A stretch of 64,000 nucleotides of DNA from Lineus longissimus. Lineage: Eukaryota; Nemertea; Pilidiophora; Heteronemertea; Lineidae. Shown piece by piece: positions 21,605 through 32,393 of this stretch. The stretch spans positions 12,541,001 through 12,605,000 of the forward strand of contig NC_088308.1 of the NCBI RefSeq assembly GCF_910592395.1, in the 5' to 3' direction. The notes beneath the pieces were generated by a model that was given only the letters and a program-made list of their open reading frames with translations, was not told the DNA's origin and ran no database searches. The translations under genes were made by a program, and so were the position numbers. How positions within the stretch are numbered: the stretch's first letter is position 1; each line of letters opens with the position of its first letter.

Positions 21605-22774
21605 AATAATAATATAATAATAAAATGCAGCATATTATAGTGCCATGTCCAAGTTCTAGGCTTGCTCCAGGGCACTGTACAGATATTATAGCATTTTAAA
21701 ATGTCCATTGCGAAAATAAATTTAAAAAGATGAATATCTTAACAAGTAAAAAGTTAAAAGTGTCCAAGTAAAAGTATCCAAAAGAGTTATGGGTCAAAAG
21801 CTAATTTAAAAAGTTGGGTTTTCAAGGCACGCCTGAAAGATTTGGAGTCATTTATCACAACTATATCCTCGGGCAGAGAGTTCCACAAGTATGGTCCACT
21901 GAACTGAAATGACCGCTCTCCATTTTTGGCTCACCGCAGGGGAGTCTATACAACACCGCAGTGTCCGTCGTCGTCGTCGTCCGTCGTATCCTATTTCTAA
22001 AACAGTGCCACGTTTCTTAACCGCTAGGGCTATGGACTCAAAACTTTGTTTGCATGACCCCCTAGGTCAGATGACCTTTGACACTGAATTTCGGTCCGGT
22101 CTGATTCTTAACTTGGCCACTAGGGTGCCAAAACTGACAACATAAATAGTGTGATATCTCACTTATTACTGATTAGTTTGTGGTAAAAATGTTATGGTAG
22201 ATACTCTTAGCAAGGATACATCACATGTGATGCGGGTTTTTGATTTGATGTACTTGTCAAGGTCACAGAGGTCAAATGGCATAAATTGGCCATTTGAGCG
22301 TAACTGTGGCACGTTTCTTTACCAATAAAGCTATGAACTTGAAATTTGGTACACATGACTCCCTACATCATATAACCTCTGCCACCGAATTTCGGTCTGA
22401 TCTGATTCTCGACTTGGCCACCAGGGGGCCAAAACAAAAAAAAGTAAAAAGTGCAATATCTCGCTTAATAGTGACTTTTTTCAATTTTGTTTTTATGGTA
22501 GGTAATCCTACGGGTTTTTGATTTGACCTTATTTTCAAGGTCACAGAGGTCAAATGGTGTGAATTGGCCGTTTGTGTGTAACTACGGCACGTTTCTTAAC
22601 CACTAAAGCTATGAACTTTAAACTTGGTACACATGACTCCCTACGTCATGTAACCTCGGACACCAAATTTCAATCTGATCTGGTACTCAACTTGGCCACC
22701 AAACTAAAATAGGTAAAAAGTGCAATATCTCATTTATTAGTGACTTGTTTTTGATGATATTCTTATGATACTTA

Positions 22775-23469
22775 AGCTGAGCGCACATGGGCGACAAAAT
22801 GACAAAAAAACCTGAAAACATTTGTTTTCAAATATTTTTTCACAATTTGTTTTTCAAAAACATTTGTTTTTGAAACAGTTTTCGAATATTAAACATGCAA
22901 TATATTTTTGACCTAGTCAAAATGTTTTTCGTCAAAACGTCGCCCGTTTGCGGGTGATTGCAACGAAACGTAAAAATTTTTTGCGTCATCCTCGTCATCA
23001 GCCAATCATGATGACGTTCAGCATCATGTGATACCAACCAAGCCAGGTCAAAATGGCAGCGCCAATTTTAAACGAAATGGAGTTGATTGTGGATGAAGAA
23101 TCGGAATTGCATGAATTAATATGGACGACTGAGCTCGAGGGCAGGTTGGTCGAGCTGTGGCAGGAAAGGCCTGCCCGGTTCGAGGTGACGGTGGTTACGA
23201 AGAACAAGCAGAAATGCTAAAATTGTGAAGCGGTTGTTATGCATGGCGGCCGCCATCTTGGAATACGCGGGTGTAACCGGGGGTGTGACGTATGGCGCAA
23301 CCATGGTAACCCCTTGTTTTTGACGTGACCTGTGACGTGACCGTGTCATTTTGTCTCCCGTGTGCGGGTGATTGAAACAAACACGACAAAGACGCAAAAC
23401 ATTTCGAAAACAACTGAAAACAAATGTTTTCAGTTTCGCTGTCATTTTGTTGCCCGTGTGCGCTCAGCT
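22775..23469. mobile_element. Harbinger-type MITE, 695 bp, TTA target duplication
   Basis: Terminal inverted repeats of about 29 bp (AGCTGAGCGCACATGGGCGA on the left, with two differences on the right) are flanked by TTA at 22772-22774 and 23470-23472. The surrounding R-family sequence closes to the expected length when the element and one TTA are removed (GATACTTACTCC versus GGTAGGTACTCC in other copies). It holds a short frame at 23053-23220 with MADF-like resemblance. Confidence 0.8.
23053..23220 (+). pseudogene. Short ORF with MADF-like start inside the MITE
   Basis: An ATG-initiated 55-residue frame. After an acidic leader (MELIVDEESELHELIW) it reads EGRLVELWQERPARFEVT, which resembles the first helix of MADF/Myb-like domains (pattern LIxLWxxRPxLxD). 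Such domains occur in proteins carried by PIF/Harbinger elements, so this may be the 5' remnant of the parent element's DNA-binding gene. Only the first helix is left, followed by VVTKNKQKC and a stop. Chance resemblance over 25 residues is possible. Confidence 0.4.
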
Positions 23470-23949
23470 TTACTCCAAGCAACGATACATCACATGTCAT
23501 ACCGACTTTGGTTTGACCTGTATACTATACATGTACAATGTTTCTTAACCTGGATGAATTCCAAAGCACCAAATATCTATACGGTGAGCACAATGGCCCC
23601 TGGCCGTTTCATTGTTTTTTGTCCTAGGAACAATTAATTTATGTTTAAATTCTGAGCGCAGTGGCCTAGTTGGCTGGTAACGATTGACTAGATCCGATAA
23701 ATATGATGGTGGTGTTCTGTGAAGCGCGGGGAAAATGTGTGATAAGACCTTGAATAAAATTCTATATTTGACCGGCAGCCAATGGCAGGGAGTTTAGGCA
23801 AAAAATGTAAGTACTAAAATAGGGGTTTTCATAACTTCATTGAATAGGGATTGGTCTAACTAAAACAACGGTGAAAAAATTTACAAATCGGTCAATTGGT
23901 TGATTTTCTATGATTTTTTTAATATTTTAAAACAATCGCATATCATTAA

Positions 23950-24768
23950 CCCTTTCGGACCCAACACCTAACCCACCCATCTACCCAGGCCCAAAATGGG
24001 GATTTTAAGAGCTTTTTTCTGCTGGCCTGGTGTGTTGAAAATAAGAGAGATAGAAGGAAATGACTGCTTGGGTTGGATAGACAACTAAATGGAGAATATT
24101 TTAGTGGGAATGCTAATGAGGTCATGTGACCTCATTAGCATATTCTGAAAACTGTCCGCAAGTGATTTTTTTTACTTTGAAAATTCTTGGCTCTCTTAGT
24201 TTCAAGAACCACCAACAAAACTGCATGGAATAGGTAGGGGGGTGGGTCATCTTCATTTTCCCACATTTTCTTTTCAATTATCTTCGAAATTATGATTTTG
24301 GGACATTTTCCTCATTTTTGGGCGAAAATGTCAAAATCTGACGAAAACGACATAATTTCATATTTCAGCCAAAATAAAAGGTAAAAACCACTTCTTTTGT
24401 TTTTATATCTTTATTATAACTATTATAACTTTGAAACTGTGATAAACAAATTGTTTTTACCTGATATTTAGGTGAAAAAATACTAGATCACCCTGTTTTT
24501 GAATTTTTCACACCCGCAACCTCGACATGGTCCTACAATGCATGGAGTACAAATGTCTACTACGGCCGTATATATCGGTGGGGAATCCCCGAAACCAGCG
24601 AGACTGGTTTCATTGATTTTAGACATTGGTTTGATAGGCAGTTCGAAGATGGCAGCATCGTAATTTGCTAGTTATCAACGATCTTCTGCATCAACCGCCC
24701 CACGGTTGCTCGGGTAATTGCGGTGGGGTCAAGATCAACCGTGTCACGGTTGCTCAGGTCCGAAAGGG
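23950..24768. mobile_element. piggyBac-like MITE with TTAA ends (819 bp)
   Basis: TTAA at 23946-23949 and 24769-24772. The inverted ends are CCCTTTCGGACC and GGTCCGAAAGGG (12 bp, perfect). TTAA plus a CCC start is the usual piggyBac form. A decayed left end of the same family is at 52269. No transposase frame. Confidence 0.82.
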
Positions 24769-24772
24769 TTAA

Positions 24773-25076
24773 GAAAGACAATGGAAAAACCTATTGCATC
24801 TTGACCTACTGATGGCGCCGTTCTGAGTACCAAATTGGACATTTTTAAAGCATTTATAAATATTAATCCCTGATGGATGATCCAACTAACATTAAAGTTG
24901 GCATTTAAGGGTACTTTGACCACAGGAGTTCGAATCCGCCGACGAAATTTGCGATTTATGAATATTAATTAGGCTAATTAGCTTATTTAGGTCTGTTTCT
25001 TCAGTTGAATAGCCATTTAAGCATTAACACTCAGAATTCTGAGCTATTTCTCTGTCAGCTCAACAGGATAAACCAA
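24773..25076. other. Intron sequence between MITE and DIRS element
   Basis: No exon seen. A lone B-box-like word (AGTTCGAATCC) at 24928-24938 has no partner A box at tRNA spacing. Confidence 0.4.
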
Positions 25077-25117
25077 TTTTATGTCGTTCATACTCTACCC
25101 ACGTCAGGCTTTTGCAT
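25077..25117 (+). repeat. DIRS left inverted terminal repeat
   Basis: This stretch (containing GTTCATACTCTACCCACGTC and GCTTTTGCAT) is complementary to 31154-31194, with about four differences over 41 positions. Confidence 0.8.
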
Positions 25118-26526
25118 GTGTACTCCATTCGGACACACCCGAGGAAGAAATAATCTCTTCATAATAGAAATCTCTTAGCTAGTTCGCTTAGCTACACCTA
25201 GGCGGTGCCCCTATACAGCCTCTGCCTCGTGTGAGCCGCCATCACCAGTACTTCTTCCTCGGCACACTGTAGCACATTATACAGAGTTTCTCTCGCGTTG
25301 TTTTCGCCAAATTCTGGCCGATTCTACGCTTAAGAAGGACACCCCAGGACACCTTCGGGACGCTTATTGACTCTATGAGACGGGTGAGATCATTCTTTTA
25401 CTATCCTCCCTCGATTTCTGCTTTTGGAGCGTGCTTTTTCTGCCGTCTCCCAAGAAATTTTTTCTCCGTTTTCCCGGGCTGTTGGTCACGTGACCGTTCG
25501 TTTTATACTTTTGTGTTTTTTTCTATTAGATATTCGGCGTAATGACATCGTTATTACCGTCCTTTCTTACTTCTTTGGGTGTTCCACTCTTTGTTCTGGA
25601 CCTCCTGCCCTTCAGGGCGGGTTTTCGAGGTCCTTTTACGGGTGTATCGGGGATTCATAGTCCCCGGCCCGGTTGTTCCCCGTGTCGGGGTGCGGGTAGT
25701 TCCGCCCCCATTGGGCCGGACCCTTCCGCCCCCGGGATGCCTTCCTCTTCTCCCGGCACAGCCGGCAAGAAGACGAAAAAGGTGAGGAGAGGGGCGCGGC
25801 CCTCAAAGGGAAGGGGGTCTTTGACTCTCTCTCCCTCGCCCTCCTCACGGACCCCCGCTAAGTGGTGAGGTCCACGGAGCTCTGGGGGGGTTTCGACCCC
25901 TCCCGACCCCTCCCCCCAGGCCGGGCACCCCTCTTTTGGGGGTGTGCCCCCTGGGGAGGCCTTGGGTTTGAGTGTTGGTGACCCTGATTCAGGGACACTC
26001 CCCAGGGCTAGCCCTGCCCCCTTTCCAGGGCCCCGTCCCGATCCCCCCACCGATGCCCCCACCCGTCATGGGTTGGTGAGCAGCGTCGCCCCCGGTGAGC
26101 CGCCTGTTATTTCAGGTGTGCTCCCCCTTCCCCCTCCGGGGTTTGCGACGGGGGTTTGCGACGGGGTTGTCCTTACCGGCGGCAGCTGGCTCTGCCAGCG
26201 CCACGGTCGAGTCCACGGCCACTCCGGGGATCCGCCACCCCTTCGCTTTGGGGGGGGGGCTCGTCCGTCCGACCCTCACTCTATGAGTCGGTCGTCTCTT
26301 CAGACGTCCCCTGGCGGGGCAGGACCGGTTTTCACCTTCCCGTCTTTGCCGCTGTTCACCGCACCCAGAGGTGTCCTGCCCGGTGTGGGCAGGTGGGTCG
26401 GTGATCGACCACTATTCACGGGCGAGGGGCCCTGGTGCCCCCCCCCCCCCGTTATGGGTGCCGTCTGACCGTCCATTTCCCCGGTCCGACCCCACCCTGC
26501 TCTGTCGTGTATGTCGGGGTTGACGG

Positions 26527-27931
26527 GTGTGGCTGCCGATCAGGCATGCCCCCCTCCCCCCTCCTGTGCCTGCCCCACGGGAGGCCGATTTGAGCTCTGA
26601 GCCTCAGCCTCTTGCTTCCTCTCTCACGGAGGAGCAACGGCAGTTGCTTAGGAGCCTGACGGACCGCATGGAGGCTTCCAACCTCCATGACAGGTCCTCG
26701 GCTCGCCCGGCCGAGAGGCCGGTGGCTTTTGATTTGAGTCATCAGCCAATGGACTGTGAGTTTAGCGACTCACAGTCTTTTTTGGCCTCTCAGGCTGACC
26801 CCCCGTCTGGGGGTGAGGACTCCGCCATTGTCGCGGGTATGCGCGACTTGCGCACTCTTGTTCGGCAGTTGTGCCGCAAGACACTTGTCCTCTCCCGACG
26901 GTCAAACCCGCCCTCGGTAAGGTGCCGTTCGACTTGTTCGGCGACGCCTCCGAGCAGGAGTCGGATGCGGTCTCTGACTGGGCTTTTCAAGAATTGCCCA
27001 CGTCTCCGGCCCTGATTAGAGCCTCCACATGGCTGGATACGGCTCTTAGGGATACAGCGCCTTCTTGCGGGGGTCACCAGCGCGCCCTGGTCTCGACGCT
27101 CCCGTCTACGGGGCCAGGTGCCTAGACTCAGGCTGGGAAGCGATTCACGGCCGCTTCCCCTCCAAGCCTGTCCTATAGACCCGATTATTATCGGGTCTCA
27201 CCGTCGGGAACCGACCCAGTTTCACTGTCGCCCCTCAAGGACGACATCCAACTTTCGGGTTTGGTACCCCCTAAAGTCCTCTCTTCTTCTGCCTTAAAGG
27301 ACGCGAAGAATGACGAGGCCCTGGCTAAGGAGACCCAGGCGGTGTTATCTTACGCCGACCTGACTCTGTGTGCCCTTACCAGGTCTTTAGCCGCAGATGC
27401 CTCGGAGGAACAGCGTGTTCTCGCGATGTCCCTCCAGCAGTTCCTGCAGCATGCCAGCGATCTGACTGCTAAGCAGGTGGCTAACGGCGTTCTAAAACAC
27501 CGCGACCTGCTCATCGGGGGGGTTGAGCACGGTCAGGTCCCAGTTTCTGCGGGGGGCATTAAGGACCGCTCCATTGAGTGACCCTTTCTTGTTCCATGAC
27601 TCCCTGCCTGACACCATGGGTGCTCAGGCACAGTCTTGATCGCCTGATGGAGTCAGTCTCGACTCCTCAGGCCGCCCCCCATCCGCGTTCCTATTCACAG
27701 GCCGCGGGCAGGGGACTACAGGTGGGGTCTCGACGCCCCCGAGGTTCGTCGGCTCCTCGTTGGCCCTCGTCCTCGCGTGGCCTCTCCTCCTTTCGTCCTC
27801 AAGGGCAGGCAGAAGCTGCGGCTCCTTCTCGCCGCTCCAATAAGCGCCACCACTCCTCAGGCAGGGGCGGGAGCGGCGGGCAGCCCAAGCGTCCCTTCCA
27901 AGAGAAGGGTCGCGGGGGCAAGCGCAAGTGA
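26527..27931 (+). pseudogene. DIRS Gag-like region, frameshifted
   Basis: Pieces of one proline- and serine-rich protein appear in succession in different + frames: EEQRQLLRSLTDRMEASN (about 26629), then a frame change near 26880 into VPFDLFGDASEQESDAVSDW, then DYYRVSPSGTD, SADLTLCALTRSL-like helices at 27340-27560, and a basic glycine-rich tail (RGGSGGQPKRPFQEKGRG) ending at 27931. DIRS Gag proteins often end in such a basic stretch, which would bind RNA. At least two frameshifts and one stop (27122) break it. Low similarity is normal for Gag, so position supports the call more than sequence does. Confidence 0.62.
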
Positions 27932-27997
27932 CTCTTTAGTCCTTCCTCCTGTGCCACCAGGTGGCGCCCCCACAGTTGGCGTCGTGGGTGGCAGACT

Positions 27998-30088
27998 GTG
28001 ACACTTCGCAGACTTTTGGGACCGGTGGTGTTAAAAAGACTCCCCCGTGCCGGATATGCTCCGACAGGGCATCCGATTGGACTTTTCCGGTCCCCCCCTA
28101 TGACGTCGACTCCTACCCCGGTGTCCTTGCCAGTAGACCCCGTCAGGGCGCTTGCCCTTCGATCGGAGGTCCTGTCTCTTCTCAAGAAGCAGGCAGTGAG
28201 CCTGGTGGACAACCATTCCTCCCCGGGCTTTTACAGCCACGTCTTCTTGGTCCCCAAGAAGTCGGGGAAGTGGAGACTGGTCATCGACCTGTCCAGCTTG
28301 AATCGGTTCCTCCGGGTCCCCAGCTTAAAGATGGAGACAACCAGGTCAGTAGCGGTCGCGGTGTAGCCCAACGATTGGGCTATCTCTCTGGACCTTCAGG
28401 ACGCGTATTTACACGTCCCAGTCCATCCAGAGTTTCAGCCCTTCCTTCGTTTCTTCTTCGAAGGAAAGGTTTATCAGTTTCAGGCCCTTCCTTTCGGCCT
28501 GGCTTCTGCTCCGCTGATTTTCACAACAGTCGTCAAGGCGTTTGCCGCGCCTTTTCACGCCATGGGCTTAAAGCTCCATTGCTATCCCGACGACTGGCTG
28601 CTACGGCACCAGGCTCATCGCCGTCTGGGAAAGCAGGCAAAGTTTCTGCTCGTCACAGCCAGACAGGCAGGGTGGCTGTTAAATTGGGACAAATCCGAGC
28701 TGGACGCAGCTCAGGATTATGTCTTCATGGGGGTGCGATTTCGCACACATGAGGGCCTGTTGTCCCCCCCTCCGGACCGAATTCGCAAGATTCGGTCCTT
28801 GGTCGGGATTTTTCGCCGTCAGGACAGCGCCACAGCCCAACAGTTTCCGTCGCTGCTGGGGCTGCTCAATTCGGCAGCGGACCAGGTTCCTTTCGGCCGG
28901 CTGTATATGCACCCACTCCAGCTCCTCCTGCTGTCGAGTTGGCGTCCATTCACGGACTCCCTCGACCAGCGGATATTTATCCCGGGGTGCCTCCTGGGGG
29001 AGGTGTGGAGTTTCTGGTGTTCAGAGACAGAGCTCCTCCGCGGAGTGCAGCTCAGCCCTCCGTCGCCCCAGATGTCCCTGTTCACGGACGCCTCCCTTTA
29101 TGGTTGGGGCGCCCATTTGAACGAAGGGGACCTGACCGCCAAGGGCACGTGGTCAGAGGAGGATGCGCGGCTCTCGATCAATATCCTCGAGATGCAGGCT
29201 GTCATCCTGGCAGTGAGGGCCTTCACATCTCATCTGAGGGATCACAGGGTTTCTCTTTTCTCCGACAATTCGACGGTGGTCGCTTATATTCGGAGACAGG
29301 GGGGGACGAGATCCGACACATTGTGCTGTCTCACTTGGGAGCTCCTGCAGCTTTGTCGCCGCTTGGATATCCAGCTCCTCCCCCGTCACATCCCCGGCAA
29401 GAGAAATATTTTGGCCGGCGCCCTTTCCAGGTCAGACCGTCTGGTCCAGACAGAGTGGACCCTTCATCGCGAGGTGGTCTCTCGCCTGGGGGCCCTGTGG
29501 GATGCTCCGGTCGTGGACTTGTTTGCGACTCGGTTGAACAAGAGGTTCCCCCTGTACTACTCACCCCTTCCGGACGGGGAAGCCTTGGAAGTGGACAGCC
29601 TGTCGGCCTCCTGGGACGGCCTCAATGCTTATGCATACCCGCCAACCCCACTGTTGCTACCGGTACTCAACAAGGTGGCCAGTTTACGGGTCAGACTTTG
29701 TCTGATAGCTCCGTGCTGGCTGAACCAGGCCTGGTTCCCGGTTCTGCTGGAGCTGCTGACGGATCACCCCAGCCGCCTGTCGGCGTGGGACTGTCTGCTT
29801 TATCACCCGATCGGCCGGGTCTATCATCAAGACCCTTCTTTTTACAGGCTTCACGCCTGGAGGTTGTCGGGTATTTCCTCCGAGAGAGAGGCTTTTCGGA
29901 AGATGTTATCCGTAAAGTCGCCCAACCTCAGAGACAGTCTACCCTTGATTCATACGATAGCAAGTGGGCTGTCTTTCGAGACTGGTGTCGGGAGCATGGA
30001 GTTTCTCCGGTCACTCCCTCTCTTCCCAACTTCCTCGACTTCTTCAATTTTCTATTCTCGGTCAGGGAGTTTTCGGTTCAGGGAGTGA
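27998..30088 (+). pseudogene. DIRS reverse transcriptase/RNase H with one in-frame stop
   Basis: One frame runs from before 27998 to 30088, interrupted only by TAG at 28364-28366. RT motifs: PGFYSHVFLVPKKSGKW and VIDLSSLN (28220-28300), DLQDAYLHVPV with the first catalytic Asp (28391-28425), QALPFGLASAP (28482-28514), and the YxDD box written YPDDWLL (28583-28603). RNase H follows with FTDASLYGWG, ILEMQAV and SDNSTVV carrying the acidic residues, and then HIPGKRNILAGALSR, where the usual LADALSR Asp appears to be Gly. The C-terminal part continues with VVDLFATRLNKRFP, normal for DIRS. The nonsense codon sits in the loop before the first catalytic block and would prevent full translation. Confidence 0.88.
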
Positions 30089-30904
30089 AATGTTATCGCT
30101 CCGCCGTTTCGGTCACCTTAAAGCTGACTGAATCGTGGCAACCGTCTTGGGATGATGCTGTTTCATCGTTGCTTCGCAATATGTCTTTGGAGCGTCCTCG
30201 CTCCATTCAGCTTTCCCCCAAGTGGGACCTCTCGGTGGTCTTAAGGGCTCTGATGAAATTTCCATTTGAACCCATGCATCAGGCAGATTTTAAACATCTG
30301 ACCTTTAAGACCGTTTTCCTGGTGGCTTTGGTGGCTTCAGGGGCGGTCTGAGCTCCATGCTTTAGCCTTTGATAAATTGGCTTTCACTGAGAGGGACGCG
30401 GTCCTAGAATTTGTCCCAGGCTTTCTGGCAAAAAACCAGGCGCCGCACACCTCCAGGCGCCCGGTTTTTATCCCCTCGTTATCTGCTATGGTCTCTAGAG
30501 ACCTCCCGGACAGAACTCTCTGTCCTGTTAGGGCATTGAAGTTCTATTCTAATAAGACTAAGGAGCCTGCTGTTCGCCTAGGCAGGAAGCGCCTCTTTTT
30601 GTCTTATAGAGAGGGGTTTACTAGGGAGATAGCTGCAGCCACGGTCGCCAGATGGTTGTTGGCCACCATCCGGATGGCCTATTCTATGACACTCGCTTCT
30701 CCAGAGCTTTGTCGCCTCGGCGCCATTACGGCCCACGAGATTCGGGCCATTTCTACTTCGTGGGCCAAGTATAAGGGAGTGGCGCTGAACGATGCGGCTA
30801 CGTGGAGTTCTCACTCTACGTTCTCCCAGTATTATATGCGCGATTGTTCCAGGTTAACAGATGGTATGCTGTCTCCTGGCTGTCTTGTCCTCCCTCCTTT
30901 TTAA
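29861..30904 (+). pseudogene. DIRS tyrosine recombinase, frameshifted
   Basis: It begins inside the RT/RNase H 3' end in another frame (SRLEVVGYFLRERGFSEDVI), giving the overlap typical for DIRS. The N-terminal core-binding part includes TLDSYDSKWAVFRDWC and SVQGVKCYRSAVS. A frameshift near 30344-30346 falls just before the first catalytic arginine block, read as RSELHALAF in the new frame. The frame then stays open to 30904 with the HEIR box (30738-30749) and the nucleophile region TFSQYYMRD (30820-30846). All the catalytic residues I can check (R, H-x-x-R, Y) are present, so a single indel separates this gene from an intact frame. Confidence 0.85.
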
Positions 30905-31153
30905 GCGGGGGGGGGGGTGGGTGTTCTATAGACTGTCGCCGGGTCTTCAGGCCTGCGCGTTCGCCCCGTCCAGCTGTCCTAGGGTTCAGCCGCCTAGGAC
31001 TTTTGAGAGTTAGTCAGTGAGGCTGCTCCAGGTTATTCTGGGGCGTGCTCTCCTTCTTGTAAAAAAAAATTTTTTCCACATTGTGTCTCTTGACGATATG
31101 TGCTGAGCTTATACCGTGTTGTTTACCCTCCTTCCTTTGGTTGTTGGTATTCG
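30905..31153. other. DIRS 3' non-coding region
   Basis: Between the recombinase stop and the right inverted repeat; includes a run of about ten G at 30907-30916. The internal complementary region expected for DIRS should lie here, but I could not confirm pairing with the two ends by eye. Confidence 0.5.
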
Positions 31154-31194
31154 ATGCAAAAGTCTGACCTGGGTAGAGTATGAACAACGTAAAA
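31154..31194 (-). repeat. DIRS right inverted terminal repeat
   Basis: Complement of 25077-25117 (ATGCAAAAGTCTGACC, GGGTAGAGTATGAAC). Confidence 0.8.
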
Positions 31195-31519
31195 TTTCAA
31201 ATAACTGAGAATGGAAGTAATATTTATTGGATTCTACGTTACTTATTGTACCTTACCGCTTCTGGCGTTTTCCAAATTGGAGTCTCCATCCGCTCGGATT
31301 GGTGGTGTTTAGTCAGGAAAAATGCTTCCGTCGTGCGTAAATAGAAAGTTACGCAGTGTAAAAAAAGAAGGTTTTTCTAGAGGATTATGGCAGATTTTTG
31401 ACATGATACGAAGTAAATAGCAACAAGACATAGTAAGAGTGTATTTTTAATGAACAATTTATCAATTTATACAATGTTTGCCTGAATAAAATACATCGTT
31501 AGTGTCCTGAAATCTGCAC
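31195..31519. other. Intron sequence, nothing recognised
   Basis: AT-rich sequence between the DIRS element and a LINE fragment; no feature could be supported. Confidence 0.4.
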
Positions 31520-32067
31520 TTCGAGTGTCAATTCGCCACCATTGGAGGCGGCGTCAGGTGACTCGCTGAACTCCCTACCAATGGAGTGTTTTTAGAACTG
31601 GAGTGATGTGTTCATTTCGTTTGGTTCTGGTAATAATCCTGGCTGCCATGTTTTGAACCCGTTGGAGTCGGCTAATTGTGGTGTCAGGAAGACCATACAG
31701 CAAGGCATTGCAGTAATCCAGCCATGATGTGACAAGTCCATGAATAAGAAACTTTGTTGCACTTGGAGTTAGTGATTTGCGAATTCTGCATATAGCACGC
31801 TCTACTAACATTGTTCACATGTTTTACCATCGATAAGTGTCGATCGTAAACAACACCGAGATTTCTTACTGATTCGGCTGGACAAATAGACAATCCGTCA
31901 ATGTTTACATTCACGGGGATCGGTTAAACACGGGAAAATTTGGAAGTATACATCATAACTTCAGTTTTATCACCGTTTAGTTTCAAAAGGTTGCTCTCCA
32001 TCCACGTACCAATCTCACTAAGGCACGCTTCAAGTCGCTGAATCTGAATGGTTTGACTCATCTCATT
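31520..32067 (-). pseudogene. LINE reverse-transcriptase C-terminal fragment (L2/CR1-like)
   Basis: On the minus strand: SVRNLGVVYDRHLSMVKHVN, a frameshift, then RIRKSLTPSATKFLIHGLV, TSWLDYCNALLYGLPDTTI, RLQRVQNMAARIITRTKRNE and HITPVLKTLHW. These are the standard C-terminal motifs of L2/CR1-type elements. The 5'-truncated end abuts R-family sequence at about 32067. This copy is distinct in sequence from the fragment at 12262-12812. Confidence 0.82.
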
Positions 32068-32281
32068 GTTAATAAAGGTAAAAAGTGCAATATCTCGCTT
32101 ATTAGTGACTTGTTTTCGATGAGATTTTTTATGGTAGGTACTCCAAGCAACGATACATCACATGTCATACTGACTTTGGTTTGACCTATAGAATTAGAAT
32201 GTAGAATCTTTCTTAACCAGGATGAATTCCTAACCACCAAATATCTAGATGGTGAGCACAATGGCCCCTGGCCGTTTCATT
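32068..32281 (+). repeat. Helentron-like 'R' family, 3' portion
   Basis: From GGTAAAAAGTGCAATATCTC to the terminal GATGGTGAGCACAATGG and CCCCTGGCCGTTTCATT. The left part is replaced by the LINE fragment. Confidence 0.72.
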
Positions 32282-32393
32282 CGTATCGGCATTATCAGAA
32301 TATGCATTTTTACTGGCCTTGTGAATGGCGTTGATGAATGTATATCTGATAATTGTAGAAAAGGAACTGGTAGTGTTTGCAGTCCCTGTTTAA

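Larger units (their letters stand above)
21923..23613 (+). mobile_element. Helentron-like 'R' element, complete ends
   Basis: The 5' end is TTTTT then GGCTCACCGCAGGGGAGTC with a GTCCGTCGTCGTCGTCC tract. The 3' end is CTATACGGTGAGCACAATGG then CCCCTGGCCGTTTCATT. GCTCACCG at the 5' side is inverted as CGGTGAGC near the 3' side, and GGCC CCT GGCC forms the 3' hairpin. Between are about two and a half core units with AGGTCACAGAGGTCA at 22260-22274 and 22538-22552. A Harbinger-type MITE is nested at 22775-23469. Confidence 0.75.
21605..23810. repeat. Unclassified dispersed repeat, split by an R element
   Basis: The left part (21605-21922) and right part (23614-23810) flank the R element at 21923-23613 and read as one repeat with wording such as TTCAAGGCACGCCTGAAAGA and TGAGCGCAGTGGCCTAGTTG. 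The latter contains a tRNA A-box-like word, TGGCCTAGTTGG. I cannot classify it. Confidence 0.4.
25077..31194 (+). mobile_element. DIRS-type retrotransposon (6.1 kb), damaged
   Basis: It has inverted terminal repeats of about 41 bp rather than LTRs, a Gag-like region, a DIRS-type reverse transcriptase/RNase H, and an overlapping tyrosine recombinase. That order is diagnostic for DIRS elements, which integrate as circles by recombinase and leave no target duplication. The body is strikingly GC-rich compared with the AT-rich intron. Frameshifts in Gag, an in-frame stop in the RT and a frameshift in the recombinase make this copy non-autonomous. It lies in the sense orientation inside intron 4 of the ABCC gene. 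I did not locate the internal complementary region expected at the right end. Confidence 0.88.

Noticed and set aside
23655-24940. A-box-like TGGCCTAGTTGG and B-box-like AGTTCGAATCC as a SINE promoter
   Set aside because: They are more than 1.2 kb apart and separated by a piggyBac-like MITE; even without it the spacing is far too long.
25542-26468. Long overlapping frames on both strands in the GC-rich left part of the DIRS element
   Set aside because: GC-rich sequence has few stops, and the frames are proline/glycine-rich with no recognisable motif; I do not extend Gag into them.
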